The notes beneath the pieces are model-generated. The model made no database searches. It had not been told where the DNA came from and saw only the letters and a list, made by a program, of their open reading frames with translations. Shown here piece after piece: positions 1 through 11,039 of a stretch of DNA of 64,000 nt. How positions within the stretch are numbered: position 1 is the stretch's first letter; every line of letters starts with the position of its first letter. The stretch lies in the NCBI GenBank assembly GCA_027475525.1, contig JAMWFC010000046.1, positions 496,001 through 560,000 of the forward strand. Direction: 5' to 3'. A program made the translations under genes and the position numbers. Source of the DNA: Macrolepiota albuminosa (Eukaryota > Basidiomycota > Agaricomycetes > Agaricales > Agaricaceae).

Positions 1-39
1 AATATCAGAAAGAAAAACAAAAAAACAAAAAGAGGGACT

Positions 40-246
40 CTACTTGTTTGCGTAGTGATCTCTCACAGCAGACCAGATCAGCGTGAAGACAAGGGTAAAG
101 AGCGTGTACAGGGCGAGCAGCAGGCGGGCTAGAGCTAGCACGATTGGCGATACGCAAGGCGACGTGACGTGCGCGCCGATGGAGTCGAACGGGCTGCTAG
201 CGCCCAGGTAAGCATACAAGTTCATCGTGCTTGAACCGATCAGCAA
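40..246 (-). CDS. 5' exon of a putative membrane protein, cut by the window edge
   Basis: An open frame of 68 codons reads leftwards with possible ATGs at 246 and 225. The sequence contains a short polar start, a conserved-looking VTSP segment and then a hydrophobic stretch rich in Leu, Ala and Thr that would form a membrane helix. The frame closes near position 40, where a CAA|GTAGAG donor-like sequence also occurs, so this is probably a first exon with the rest of the gene outside the window. The pattern resembles the start of fungal FAR-17a/AIG1-type membrane proteins, but that is only an impression. No function is assigned. Confidence 0.35.
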   Translation of the reverse strand: MLIGSSTMNLYAYLGASSPFDSIGAHVTSPCVSPIVLALARLLLALYTLFTLVFTLIWSAVRDHYANK

Positions 247-457
247 AAAAATAACCTAGAAACTGATAATACCTACCCGACACGGGAGAAGATATGTTGT
301 GGCAATTCGACTATCTTGCGAGGACAATGTCTACATGTTCGAATATGGAGTAAGTAAATTAACAATAGTACGCCTAGTTACAGAAATTAAACGCTTGATT
401 AATCAATTGAGCCGCTCTGCAGAAAAAGGACCTCAGAAACACATCATCCTCCACACA

Positions 458-1693
458 TCATCTTCCGCTTCCGAAGAAAAAAGAAAGTAGCCCATTAGGA
501 TGCTCGTTCCTACTTTTCACATCCTCAACAGACATGTCTACCCGTAACTTCAAGAGCATGTCCAAAAGGTGATACTGCTTACCATTCCAGCTTTTCAAAA
601 AGGCCTGAATATGGTCCAGCCACTTCTTCATATGCCTGAATCTCTCCTCCACGTTTTCGTCCAACGATTAGCCTCCTAAAGAAATGAAGCCGTCTTGGAC
701 CATGAGTAATGATACCTGAGCAAGCCAGTAAAAGGGCAGCGTGTTTGTAATGAAAGGAGGTACCTCAGATTGTTTGACGGAGATTGACTCGGGGCTCCCT
801 AACCACGTTTGGAGCCAGTTGTGCAACGCTCTTTCAACGGTGAAGGAGTTGATGTAGATATCGCAAGTTGCTGCTCCTGAGGGATCAGTCACCGGTGTTG
901 GAATGAGGGACGGGATGGAGGCATCGTTAGAGGATGCCCCATTGTGCGAGGCGTAAATGTTCCGTAGAATGGTGTGTATTAGAATGAAATGTGCAAAGGG
1001 GTTGAACGGCACTGTAACGGTGGAAAGACGAGTATCGCTTAGGATTGCGAGGGTCTGCATAGGGAACCCCATGACTCTCGGAGTGGCTACTCCATAGGAA
1101 GATGTTTGAGAACCGCTCAACCAGCCAGTGGCATCAGGAGTGCTCCATAGATCGTCATCGCAGGGTAGACATATATCTAGCTCCGACGGCTGAAACGACG
1201 GGAGTATTGTAAAGTACATTCAATGGCAGCAGTTATGAAGATACGATAAGAATAATACCCTAAGGAAGGTCAGTAAATATATTGCATAGAGGATGTGTTA
1301 CCCGGTCTTTGGTGAACGTAGAGTCACCGATGTCGGGGACTAAATCGCTGCCTTCAAACCAGAAGCCTTTCATGGTGGTATCTAACGAACAAACCGCCGC
1401 CGGATCGATATACGGCTCGGTGGAGAAATCGCTCGGCGGGTACGAGTTGAGAGACATTTGACTTTAGACTCGGCGCACACCTCACCGTGAGTATGAGCTT
1501 AGAAAGATGTTCCGCGATAGAAATCAAAAACGTACCTGGCATGACTTACGTCTGGATTTGTTCGCATTTGTACTGTGAAGTAAATGAGATTTTGGTCACG
1601 CATTGCAAGAAAAGACCTACATGTCGCCACATGTCCGTTTATGTCTCGTAAGCAGATCACTCCTCGTAAACTCTGCCTGACATATCTAGACAC
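458..1693 (-). pseudogene. Fungal transcription-factor-like gene (Fungal_trans type), 3' part, interrupted
   Basis: The frame at 668-1219 carries a segment (about residues 10-35) with an E-L-D-I-C-L-P-C-x3-L-W pattern, then an F-A-H-F-I-L-I-H-T-I-L block and a C-terminal L-P-F-Y-W-L-A-Q block. This order resembles the Fungal_trans (fungal-specific transcription factor) domain. The same frame resumes directly after an in-frame TAA at 668-670 with a segment containing RFRHMKKWLDHI, typical of the C-terminus of such proteins, and ends at 458. Smaller open pieces at 1260-1457, 1354-1542 and 1499-1693 are probably upstream exons, but I could not join them. No DNA-binding zinc motif is visible. A GT-AG intron of 40 nt could remove the stop (donor near 715), but it shifts the frame, so I read this as a nonsense-interrupted gene. 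Confidence 0.4.
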
Positions 1694-3764
1694 AATATCA
1701 TACCGTTGATATCAGAATTATCGAGACACTACTCACGTTACAACGATGTTGTCTCTCGTTTGTGTCTAAACTCCAATTTCAGCAAGAATACGTGAAATGA
1801 GAAGGAAAGGGCATACGAGAGCGAATATGTCGGTTTAAATGCGTCGTCCTGGTAAATTTCGTGCGGCACAATGACAACACTTCGTCTGTGGTGTATTCCC
1901 TATTGTCATTAAGGTTAAACCAAAGCCAGCTTCCCTCTGCGAACATAAGTTTTACCTCTGTGGCTTCTCATCCTACTCATCTCACCGTTAGCTTTCAGAT
2001 TGACCGGAGACACTAAACTAGTGCATGCATGGGAGGTGACAGCGACAGAAAAACAAAAAGCTGGTGGAAGAGAAAATGTTGGTTCGCGGAAATTGTCCCA
2101 ATCATGTAAAGGAACAATGACGTACTGAGGATATTTTAGTAAGGGCGGATAGAAATAGGATCGAAGATATGTACGAAGGACAGCGCGCTGGCACACTTTA
2201 TTAGGATAGGCTTGAAGACACCTGCGTCAGCTGGCCAAACAAGACAATGACAAAACGCCCTACCTTGTGCGTCTTCGCACATTGCGAACGGTGATTTGAC
2301 AAACGCTGTGATGAAGTGGTCAGAGAAGTAATGTGCGACGCCTGTTGTATCATGTGTCAATGAGGAAGGTAACTCCATTAAGCGAAGCATTGCGCAGTAT
2401 CGATCCATTTACTGCTGACTGGTTCGAACGTAGTTGTTGAGGACTTTTTGTTTGATTTCAGTATAAAGACTCCACAACCCTTCTCCGCACAAGTAGCCAT
2501 CAGCTGCTGCGTTAAACGATTTACATTGCCTTGTGGGTTTCCAGAAGTTTTCTCAGCCTGAACGCCGCAACACAAAGCCAAAGCCACTGTCAGTCAAAAC
2601 ATGATGCAACACCCTCGTACGTCTTACCTCCTCCCTCTTCGTTCCAAAATAAACGCTTTTAATCCCATATTGGCTTTCACCATAGCTACATCTCAATTTT
2701 TCTAAGTCTGTTCTGACAACCAAACCCGGCCGGAGCTCTTCTCGCCGCAATCATCTTGTTACTTTTCCGCCCAGCCCAATCCGCGCGTGATGAATCTAGG
2801 AACATTGGTGTAGAGTTGTCGGTGCTGCAGCACGTATTGCATCTGCTCCCTTCTTCTTTGCTCGCAGAGTCACTTGATATCCTAGAGGCCAAGTAGTGAG
2901 GATCTTGCACCGGACGTAACTTCTTCACAACCGACGCTCTCCTCCGACACCGAGTCTTCCGAAGGTCACCGATGTTTGGACTGGTGAGAGGATGAGAAAC
3001 ATTGCTGGTCTTCTGTGTCAAGCAATGATGTCGGTGATGAGTGGTGTCGTGACAAGTAAGTGCTCTTCTTTTTTACATCTTCAAACCTCAAGGGGCAAAG
3101 CTGACTTCGTCATATAGGGCAATAATTACAAATACAAATGTGTATTGAAACGAGAAATAAAGCTTTTTCACGCGTATTGGCTTGATGGTTGCACCTGAGA
3201 AATACGGTCAGAAGATTTCAGCAGGTTTTCTTTCGTGCCCACAACCTCTTGAAATGGCGCAGTCTTTTCCGACAAGAAGGTCTATCTAAACTATGACGTT
3301 GAGGCTACTCGTTCTGTTTTGGAACATCATTGGATGGACATTCACTAGTGCTCCCTCAGCCAGCACCTCGGAACCTTTCTTTGACGCTGTCTGATTCTTG
3401 ATGTCGTACCTCTTTCGTCTTAGAAGACAGAACAAGATTTAGGGTGGCTGGATTAAGTTACGGAATTTCACATTGTGACACATGACAGTACTTCAACGCT
3501 ATTGACCGTATGTCAACCCCAAACTATCTACACGCTCGCACGTTTCGCCGGCAGTCCAGACGCCTGATGCGCAGCGAGAACACCGAGTCGAGTCTCAAGG
3601 TCACAGTCTAGGTTACAACAAAGTCAAATACGCACATGACCGTATCAGGGTGATCACCATGGGAATGGAAAGAATAATTACGGGCATGTACAGCTGTATT
3701 TCACAGCATCTTAACTCCACCTCGGAAATTTCCGCTTGGTCCCAAGACTTTGAGATCTGCATGA
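1694..3764. other. Unassigned region with short minus-strand open frames
   Basis: Several short minus-strand frames (2136-2408, 2378-2587, 2686-3021) overlap each other in different frames and could be exons of an unrecognised gene or of the 5' part of the transcription-factor-like gene downstream. The frame at 2686-3021 is Arg- and Ser-rich. I recognise no domain. From 3022 to 3764 I see no coding signal; it probably includes the promoter of the gene starting at 3765. Confidence 0.3.
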
Positions 3765-5063
3765 GTGATAACCAGCGCACTTAGGTTACTTAGGATGGTC
3801 GTTGTCAAAAACCCATTACCTGACGACCCCGCGCCGCTTGACTGTCCCCCATCCTACGGGACACCCAACACAAATCTGACTCACGCGCACTCTCACGACG
3901 AGAGGGATCTAGAGCCTATGCACTCTTCCTCTCCAGTATCACATGCTCGTTCCCCTGCTTCCTCATCTCCTCCGAGTCCCACTTCAAGTGGGAAAGATCC
4001 CTCTTCATCGAATGCCAAAGGGAAAGGGAAAGCAAAAGCATCTAGCTCGTGGTTTGGCTCTAGGACGTCTAAAACTAAACGCGAAGTAAAAGCGAAGGTC
4101 CTTGGATCAATCCGTGACTTGGTCAAGGACCAGAACCAGAACAAGGCGGCATGTTTGGCGATACTCGAAAGTTGTGCAGAGGCCTGCTCAGGGTGTGATT
4201 TGACGTTGTCAGACATTCTACAGGTAAAGTCCATAGAGGGACATACACCTATGCATTGGGCTATCATGAAACGCACCCCGGATGACCAAGAGCATGGGAA
4301 AACGGTCCCATACCTTCTGAAGGCTCTCATGTCATATGCAAAACCGCTGAATCCTCATACAATAGCGGATATGCGTCACGCGTGTTTTTTATCGTCGGAT
4401 CAGCCGCTTTTTCAGCGGTTGAGGGCGTCTCCAGAGTTTTCACAGCTTTCGGCGAAGGATGAGATGTTGCTGGGCACGACTATTCCGCCTGATGCTATTG
4501 AAGTTGAGAATGACGCTGACAATGAAGATGCGTTTAATGTCAACTTTGAGATTGCACGTTTCCAGAAGCGCATGTCCACCTCGAAACGTGTGCAGCTTGA
4601 TTTTATCGCAAAAGGTATTTTACCCAATCTACAGGGTGTTTTGTTTTAATTTTTAATATTCTCACTCAGCTCGGATGTGGAGATTGGAATTCTTGATCGC
4701 TGGATCGTCATGGCGCCGAGACGGACTTCGACAGGGATCATGGTATATCTCTCTTTCACTCCTTGAAAATAGTCCTCCAACATGGATCTCTTCGTATTTC
4801 TTCGTACTCAATCCCACTTCAACTTCACACGACACCATCTCAATAACCCTACAATCATCCCAGCAATTGGCCGTGTCCCCTCGAACTAGATTGCGTTGCG
4901 CTAAAGGATTTTGCTACGCAATCATAAAGCCGCTCGATGACTACGAGATGAACTGCATCCAATTAGATTGCGTTGCGCTAAAGGATTTTGCTACGCAATC
5001 ATAAAGCCGCTCGATGACTACGAGATGAACTGCATCCAATTTCGTAAGTCGAAAAAAAGTCCA
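3765..5063 (+). CDS. Conserved basidiomycete protein with ankyrin-like motif
   Basis: Exon 1 runs from the ATG at 3765 (a second ATG at 3795 is equally possible) to a donor near 4614. The intron ends at the CAG near 4667, and exon 2 continues in phase into R-M-W-R-L-E-F. The N-terminal third is Ser/Pro-rich and Lys-rich, low complexity and probably disordered. The middle has a helical segment and an ankyrin-like signature, GHTPMHWAI, around residue 165. The part after it, with FQKRM and a GSWYISLSLLENSPPT block, matches a family I remember only as hypothetical proteins in Agaricomycetes. The C-terminus is uncertain because it runs into a 77-bp tandem duplication. With one copy collapsed the frame stops near 5063; read as given it stops near 5004. 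Biochemical function is unknown. Confidence 0.6.
4887..5041. repeat. 77-bp perfect tandem duplication, copy junction 4963/4964
   Basis: Positions 4887-4964 match 4964-5041 base for base at an offset of 77. It lies in the last exon of the ankyrin-motif gene and changes its reading frame. It is one of ten duplications in the window with the same period. Confidence 0.95.
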
Positions 5064-5717
5064 TAGGTTGAGGCAAACTTCTGATGCTTTGCGAAAAGAG
5101 GCACTTCTTACATCGCGGCTGATGAGACGCTCAGAGCGCGTCTGCAAGCGCGTCTTCCAAACTAAAACTTGTCATATCGGCTAACTTTTGTTTGGTCCTA
5201 TTTTGAAACTCTTCAGAAACTGGTAACAGTCATATCCAGGAAGCCAGGGTTTCTCCGAGAGGGGTTTCCCCATAGTTTTATTCCACATGATGTTATAAGT
5301 GGCAGAATTGACACAGCTTGAATTGTTGATCCTTAATATAGAGGCCTTCTGAAAGACAATTCACGCACAAACACCAATCGTGACGCGTGGAGTCGAACGC
5401 GCCGAAATATCTCTTTGTGGTCACGTGTGCCGAGAACTCGACCCATGCGTCGACCCGTGACCGCTCCTTCAGTTGTTCTCTCATCATAGTGGCAGACTCT
5501 GAGGTATTATCAATACCTGTAACTGGGCTCTCAGACACGGTTTAGCAAACGTAAAGAAGGTAGGCGCATTGGCAGTTCCATACATCGAAATTGTTCTTCT
5601 ACAACGAGAATGATACTATGTTGTTCCCGTCACGCGAGCTCGAGAAGACCTGACTTTGCACCCGGAACCAGTCATGGACGATCGGCTCTGATGGGGACGT
5701 AAGACGATACGGCCGGA
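5064..5717. other. Spacer with one unassigned minus-strand frame
   Basis: A minus-strand frame at 5293-5538 encodes 81 residues with three Cys near its end and no recognised domain. The neighbouring frame at 5599-5805 is largely sequence downstream of the broken KRE6-like gene. Nothing in this stretch continues the KRE6 catalytic domain. Confidence 0.4.
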
Positions 5718-6314
5718 GCTGCAATACCTGGTGGGGGGTGGACGTGAAGTCGAGGGTGATACGAGACTGCTGTTGCGGGTTATGACCTGCTGGGGATCGT
5801 ACCACTCGAGGTCGCCGGTTGCACCGTACCAGAGATCAACAACCTCCCAGAAGGGGTCGTCGCCGGGATGAAAAGACTGGCCATCGATGTTGAACTCGTC
5901 GGAGAAGACGAGCTGGTACTTCTTGTGTGGGTCTTGGCTTCGTCGGGGGTGGCGCTGTCGATGAGGTCAGGCATCTGGGAAGAGAACAGGCGCTTGGCCT
6001 GTGGCGTTGATGCGATGTTGCCGTCGATGCGTGAGTTGCGTGCTTCATTGCTGAGCACTGGGTAAAACACAAACAGACAGTAGCGCGAGCACGAGTTCAA
6101 CCAGTACCGCGACGTTGAGAATCCCGCGCCATGGAAACCCTGTCTTGCGCATCCCATGCATCGTGGGATCATGCATGAGACCCTCCTCGTCGGCCGGCTG
6201 CAGCTCGTCTGGCCCGGGATCGTACTCGTATGGCCACCAAGACTCCCCGCGGCGCCCCGGAAACACCGACTCGCGCCGTGATAGATTGAGTCCGCAGACA
6301 CGACGGATTGTCAA
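5718..6314 (-). pseudogene. KRE6/SKN1-type beta-1,6-glucan synthesis protein, truncated and frameshifted
   Basis: Reading right to left, the translated pieces give the cytoplasmic head with WWPYEYDPGPDE, a single membrane helix (VLVELVLALL), a lumenal linker ending in LIDSATPDEAKT, and then the start of the GH16-like SKN1 domain: LVFSDEFN, HPGDDPFWE, DLWYGATGDLEWYDP. These are signatures of the KRE6/SKN1 family, type II membrane proteins needed for beta-1,6-glucan in fungal cell walls. The pieces lie in different frames, with shifts near 6070, 5905 and 5762, and the domain stops after about 60 residues at 5718-5730. Most of the catalytic domain is absent from the 5.3-5.7 kb sequence downstream. 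I read it as a relic; local sequence error cannot be excluded for the single-base shifts. Confidence 0.75.
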
Positions 6315-6989
6315 ACTTTGGCGGCGGCAGCAGCTGCGCAGAATCCTGGGACCTATGTAGAATCATTATAGGTACTTCAACCGTCGGATAACGTCAAACG
6401 AGTAGGAGTACCGAGACAGATTGTGTGCGCTTTCATTGGTTCCTGGTGTAAATTCATTAGAGTCCTTATCACCTCGCAGCGCGAAATATAGATGTCGAGT
6501 GTCTTTGCCAGCTTTCAACCGTGCACTTTCGCGCGTAAGGCTTTAAAAAATGACCTCAACAGTCACACTCTCGCTGTCGACTCTCATCGGTATCCGGCGG
6601 AACTCATAGGTGCACTCGGAGTAACCGTACTCGCCTCGCACTGATCAAGAAACGATGTTGTCACGGCAAGCAGAGAATGACATGAGGCTTCCCAAGACCT
6701 CTTATCGCGCAGGTGTTCTGCCGCATGGTAGCTATAGTGCCTGTATCCGTGAATAAGACGAAGGCTGCTGAAAGACAACATGTGTCATATCCAGGTTACA
6801 CTTATAAAGTATACATGTACTTGTATAAGTACCTCAGGTTTAGCATTAAAAAAAACTCAGCGGGTACAATCCAAACCAACTTTCCAGTGATAGAATATAA
6901 GAAAACATGGAGAGGGCAGCATATACGTGACACAAAAAAAAAAACTTGATAGACTCGCCAAGGTGAGTTCAGCTTCATGAACCACCAGA

Positions 6990-7932
6990 TCAGTGCCTTC
7001 GGTCATCATACCGACCTCGGTCCCGGTCATGGTCCCGTCCATAACCGCGGTCGCGGTCCCTATCACCTCGATCGTAGTCTCGATAGCCTCCCCGCTCACC
7101 CCGGTCATAATCCCTGCGATCGTCGTGGCGATAACGCCCGCCGCGTCCACCACGATCATCGTAATCACGTGAATAACGACTGTCGTAGGGGCGGGGATCG
7201 TAAAACCTTTCGACTGTAGAGAGAAATTATCAAAACAGGGCTCGCATGTAGTCAAAAAGTATTTACAGTCATTCCGCTTAGGAGGCCCATAATAGCGACC
7301 AGGGGTAGGTGTCCTCGCACGTCCCCGACGAGCCTACGAGAAATGAAAAACTGTTTCGGAAACATGGGTAGAAATCTCTGACCTTTTCTACGGTCATGGT
7401 CTTGCCCATGAGTTCGGTAGAGTTCAAGGCAGTGATAGCTGCGTCAGCTTCCTCTGCAGACTCCATCGTGACAAAACCAAAACCGCGCGACTCACGCGTA
7501 TGCGGGTCATACATAACTGAAGCTTTCTTGACCTAGACTCCATCGTGACAAAACCAAAACCGCGCGACTCACGCGTATGCGGGTCATACATAACTGAAGC
7601 TTTCTTGACCTAGAAGAGAGTGAACATGCAGGCAATTGGGAAGTGCGGTCAACGACATACTCTACCAATTTTTGCAAAAGCAGATTCAAGGGCACGTGTG
7701 TCAACTCGGTGATTGAGCCCAGAGACGTGGAGATTATTTCCGGGGTTGCTTCTACTAAAGATGTCAACAACGAGATTGAATACTGTGCGAAAAAAGCTTG
7801 CCCCCGTTCACCATCCCTTTGAGCGGCGCCAGGGCTTCGACTCCTGCTTGAGCGCCGAGGTCTGTCACCACCGTCATCCCTACGGGGCGACCGGCCTCCG
7901 TTGGAGTTCCAGCCTTGCTCGTCGGTGATCAT
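6990..7932 (-). CDS. TRA2-like RNA-binding protein (RS region, RRM, RG/RD tail)
   Basis: The gene has an Arg/Ser-rich N-terminus (RRSSRSRSPG), one RRM and a tail rich in Arg, Asp, Tyr and Gly. RNP2 is seen as NLHVSGL in the exon at about 7670-7745, and RNP1 as SRGFGFVTM at about 7460-7490. After the RRM come ARRGRARTPTPG and YYGPPKRND, the Thr-Pro linker typical of transformer-2 splicing regulators. Introns are clear at about 7330-7380 (GTCAGAG to CTCGTAG) and 7207-7262 (GTAAATAC to CTCTACAG). The TGA is at 6990-6992. The exon carrying RNP1 is doubled by a 77-bp duplication; with one copy removed the RRM reads continuously. I could not make the first intron (about 7745-7810) join in frame. 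It probably acts in nuclear pre-mRNA splicing. Confidence 0.8.
7458..7614. repeat. 77-bp perfect tandem duplication in the TRA2-like gene
   Basis: Positions 7458-7537 equal 7535-7614. It repeats an intron acceptor plus most of the exon that encodes RNP1. Collapsing it yields one normal exon. Confidence 0.95.
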
Positions 7933-8574
7933 TGCACTGCCATTGCCCAGACTGGCGTCATGGGTTGGAATGCTAATTCCGCCGCTTGTGGGCGCAATGT
8001 CTTGATTAGATTGCCAGGCTGGGGAAGACGAGGAGAGTGGCGTTAGGATGTGATTAAGCTGTGAACTGGGTGCGACGAAGGAGAATGTTGTGGGCGAGAT
8101 CCATCAACTATTGTCGACAAGAACGATGCGAACAATTGAGGTGTGGTCCCAATCGAAAAAAATGAGAGAAATGTCGGAAACATAAGCGCAATTGAGCGCT
8201 AGAAGGAATGTTATATCGACCGCATATTGGCCTTGAGCCAACATTTGTGACGAATCAAGTACGGTCGAACTGAGAATTGGATGCTGGTATTGTACTGAAG
8301 CTGTCGAAGACGGCGTACGGTGGCCGTGGTTGGGAACGTACCGTCTTCCATTGTTGGCTATTGCTAGTCGCTGTTGACGTCGTCGACGGTCTGTTCGTTT
8401 TTGTTTGCTGGCAGCAAGTGTTGGCAAGTCAAGTGAGGCAAGTGCGGCTGTGCTCTATTTGCCAATCATTTAACAACATTGCTTTTTCTCACGGAGGGAC
8501 TCGAGAAAAATTGAAACCGAAGACCAAAAGTATTAATACATCCAGAATATACAAAGAGCCCTGTGTCTGCGGCT
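7933..8574. other. Intergenic region, probable promoter of the TRA2-like gene
   Basis: A minus-strand frame at 8104-8427 and an overlapping plus-strand frame at 8277-8582 are open but show no domain, no convincing splice sites and no family resemblance. The stretch lies between the start of the TRA2-like gene and the end of the next minus-strand gene. Confidence 0.4.
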
Positions 8575-9095
8575 TCAATTAAAAAGCCTATCTTCAATGG
8601 TATCCTCCCCCACATCCCACCGCACCCTTTCCGCTGCCAGTTCCTCCCTTATATTCGTCTCACTCGTCAGACTGATCGGCAGACCATCAGCTCGTAGCAT
8701 CCGGAGGGCGCTGCCAGTTCCTCCCTTATATTCGTCTCACTCGTCAGACTGATCGGCAGACCATCAGCTCGTAGCATCCGGAGGGCAGCCAGAACCCAAT
8801 CCTGGCTGTCGAAATTTATGTCATTATATACCACTTCAATATCCCTTAGCCTTGTCTTCAGCCAATCGATTTTCGCGGCGGGGATCGTGCCAACTTTGCA
8901 TCCGCCACGCAGCGTCTGCGTGCGTCCAAATCGGGTTTTGTGCCCAGCTATGTACTGGTAGTTGTTCCAGCTCCCAGTGAGTTCGAATTCGAATACGTTG
9001 TTCGCATCTTGCAGCGCCACGAGACTCCAGCGCTCTGTGCGACGCGGATGGCCTTGGAGGTCATAATGGGCAACGATTAAGGGGTACGATGCCAT
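8575..9095 (-). CDS. Small conserved fungal protein, possibly DUF6914-like
   Basis: The gene starts at the ATG at 9095. It encodes a compact protein that begins with a hydrophobic strand, has R-W-S-L-V and F-E-x-T-G-x-W segments, and ends with W-V-L-A-A-L-R-M-L. This order (a strand, a W/H-S-L motif, then a Q-D-W-V-x-x-A-L helix) resembles a family of basidiomycete proteins I know as DUF6914, about 150 residues long. Read as given, the protein stops at 8667 after a duplicated segment. Collapsing the 77-bp duplication extends it by about 16 residues to a TGA at 8575-8577, giving a length nearer the family's. Function is unknown; the family call is tentative. Confidence 0.5.
8632..8786. repeat. 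77-bp perfect tandem duplication at the 3' end of the small conserved gene
   Basis: Positions 8632-8709 equal 8709-8786. The extra copy moves the C-terminus into another frame. Confidence 0.95.
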
Positions 9096-11039
9096 CAGGT
9101 CTGTCTATTCATCTGCTATAGTCAATCGGACAAAAGGTAAATGAAAGAGTTAACTTACAACGAATCCTGTTTCGTAGTGCTAAGTAATGACTATCTCGTC
9201 GAACTTGAAGTCTCCTTCCAAAGAAAAGGGGGGGACGTATTATGTCTGGATTACAAGGCAAAAAGGTCGAGTCTGATGGTCTTCTACATAACAGACAACT
9301 GATGTACCTCGGGATGTTCCCGTGAGGCAAAGTCAGTGTACAAAGCCTCGTGTATGTAGGTCCTCATCCGACTACGTGGTTCGAGCTCTGCTATCTATTT
9401 GATCTTCGTCTAGCATAATTCCTGGTATGGGGCATCGTGCCAACAGGGCTCCTCTCGCTCATTTTGGGGTTGCGGAATTAATTACACGACTTGCCATAAA
9501 CGGCGCCAGCCATTCCTTGGCAGCCCCAAGGTAATATAATACAGCCAATGTACTGACTCAGTGGCCATTATTCTCAGAGAGGATCCGACCACGTACATGG
9601 ATCAAACAGGAACCAATCACGACGTCATTTGACTTGTACAGTCCATACATCAGGCACTATAGACGTATTCGCTAGTTCACACACACACCGTGCAGGGGTT
9701 TTTTAAAGGGGTATTCCTCTGCATTTCTAAATTTGGGTAATTGAATGACTTTAGCCCAGTAGCCGGTATTTTGGTATTCTGATAACGTGTGACCGACGCG
9801 ATCTCGCTTTTCAGACAACGCGAGATCAGTGACATATCTTCCTCTTTTCCAGGCTCACATGGCCTCCCAATGGCCCTCTCCGTCTCATCACTTACTTTCT
9901 TATCTACAACTGCGTCCATGGTTTCGCCGGGGCTCGACTCTGCGATGATCATTGGCCGGTTGATGATGAAATCAATACTGACGTATGACCGCCGATGTGA
10001 CTTTTGCTGACTCGATTGCAAGAAGCCTCGCTCACGGTGAACTTGATAAACGCTGTGGCGTTACTGTCTTCTCTCCACTGATTCTCGGGCATTTAATGTG
10101 GTGTTTATTCTCAAGGTTGGAGGGAGCCCATTGCACTGAAGTTTTATACGCTCGTCCTTTTGTTACATACGCGGAACCTTAAATCAAGTGTATGTATGTG
10201 TCCATTGTTAGATGCCGTCCCTAAATTATCGGGGACGTGCAAAGGCTAAGAGATAACAATTCCGATGCGAGCTTTTGTGGGCGTACGTGGGTGATATTTT
10301 AGCCTCGATTCGTTTATCTGGGGCTTCTTTTTTGATTTTTCGTCTGCTGATTTCTTTCTTGGTTCTTCTGCTCGGTTATCATCTGCAGCCACAGATCGTG
10401 AGGTACACAGGGCAACCCTTTGCCTTGACGAAAACTTCAGCACGTTTAGTGACGGTTCAGGAATGCGCTCAATTGAATGGCCATGACGCTTTCATTTATA
10501 TCTAACCATGATTAAGGGATGAAGGCGTGAACTCATCGGAAGTGGCACAAAATCCACAAACAGACGCCGTGACAGGACAAGATCCATCCGGTATGATGAT
10601 CGCGTTGATTGTCTCTTGTGAGGTTCAGTTTCCTGTACAGATCTTGTTATCGATGGCCACCTGATTGTATCGTACATATGTTCACAAGACGCTGATTCTA
10701 TGTGGCGGTTTGTCCACTCGAATGGCTGAATGATGTTTAACCGCTTTGACATGGATCAAAGTTGTTGTAAAGCATTTGGCCCTGTGGGTCCAAGCAGGGG
10801 TACCCCATATGTAACTCCGTCTGATTTTACCCCACAAAGAACAACATGGCCACTCCGACAATCCTTTATTCAAAAGTACAATAAACCTTGTAATGGCCCA
10901 TGGCAACTGGCAACTGTCTCTTTGTTGTTTGTTTCTTTGTCTGGCCAACAATAACGAGTTCGACTGACCAGTAGATAACTGGCGCTTCTGACACGGTGGA
11001 AATGTTACCGCACCTAATATTGTATTTTCTTGTACCGAA
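9096..11039. other. Intergenic region without recognised genes
   Basis: Only short overlapping frames occur here (for example 9677-10021 and 10682-10951, both minus). None has a recognisable domain, a good splice pattern or a signal peptide. The last few hundred bases probably hold the promoter of the gene starting at 11040. Confidence 0.4.

Noticed and set aside
668..720. A 40-nt GT-AG intron removing the TAA in the transcription-factor-like gene
   Set aside because: Donor and acceptor look good, but the spliced frame ends after about 16 codons and does not join the downstream RFRHMKKWL segment.
5830..5870. A missing base in the KRE6-like GDDPFWE motif
   Set aside because: Careful reverse complementing shows GACGACCCCTTCTGG, which is in frame. 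Only the shifts near 6070, 5905 and 5762 remain.
6857..7255. Open frame at 6857-7255 (-) rich in Thr, Ile and Val
   Set aside because: It is a frame shadow of the Arg/Asp/Tyr-rich tail of the TRA2-like protein.
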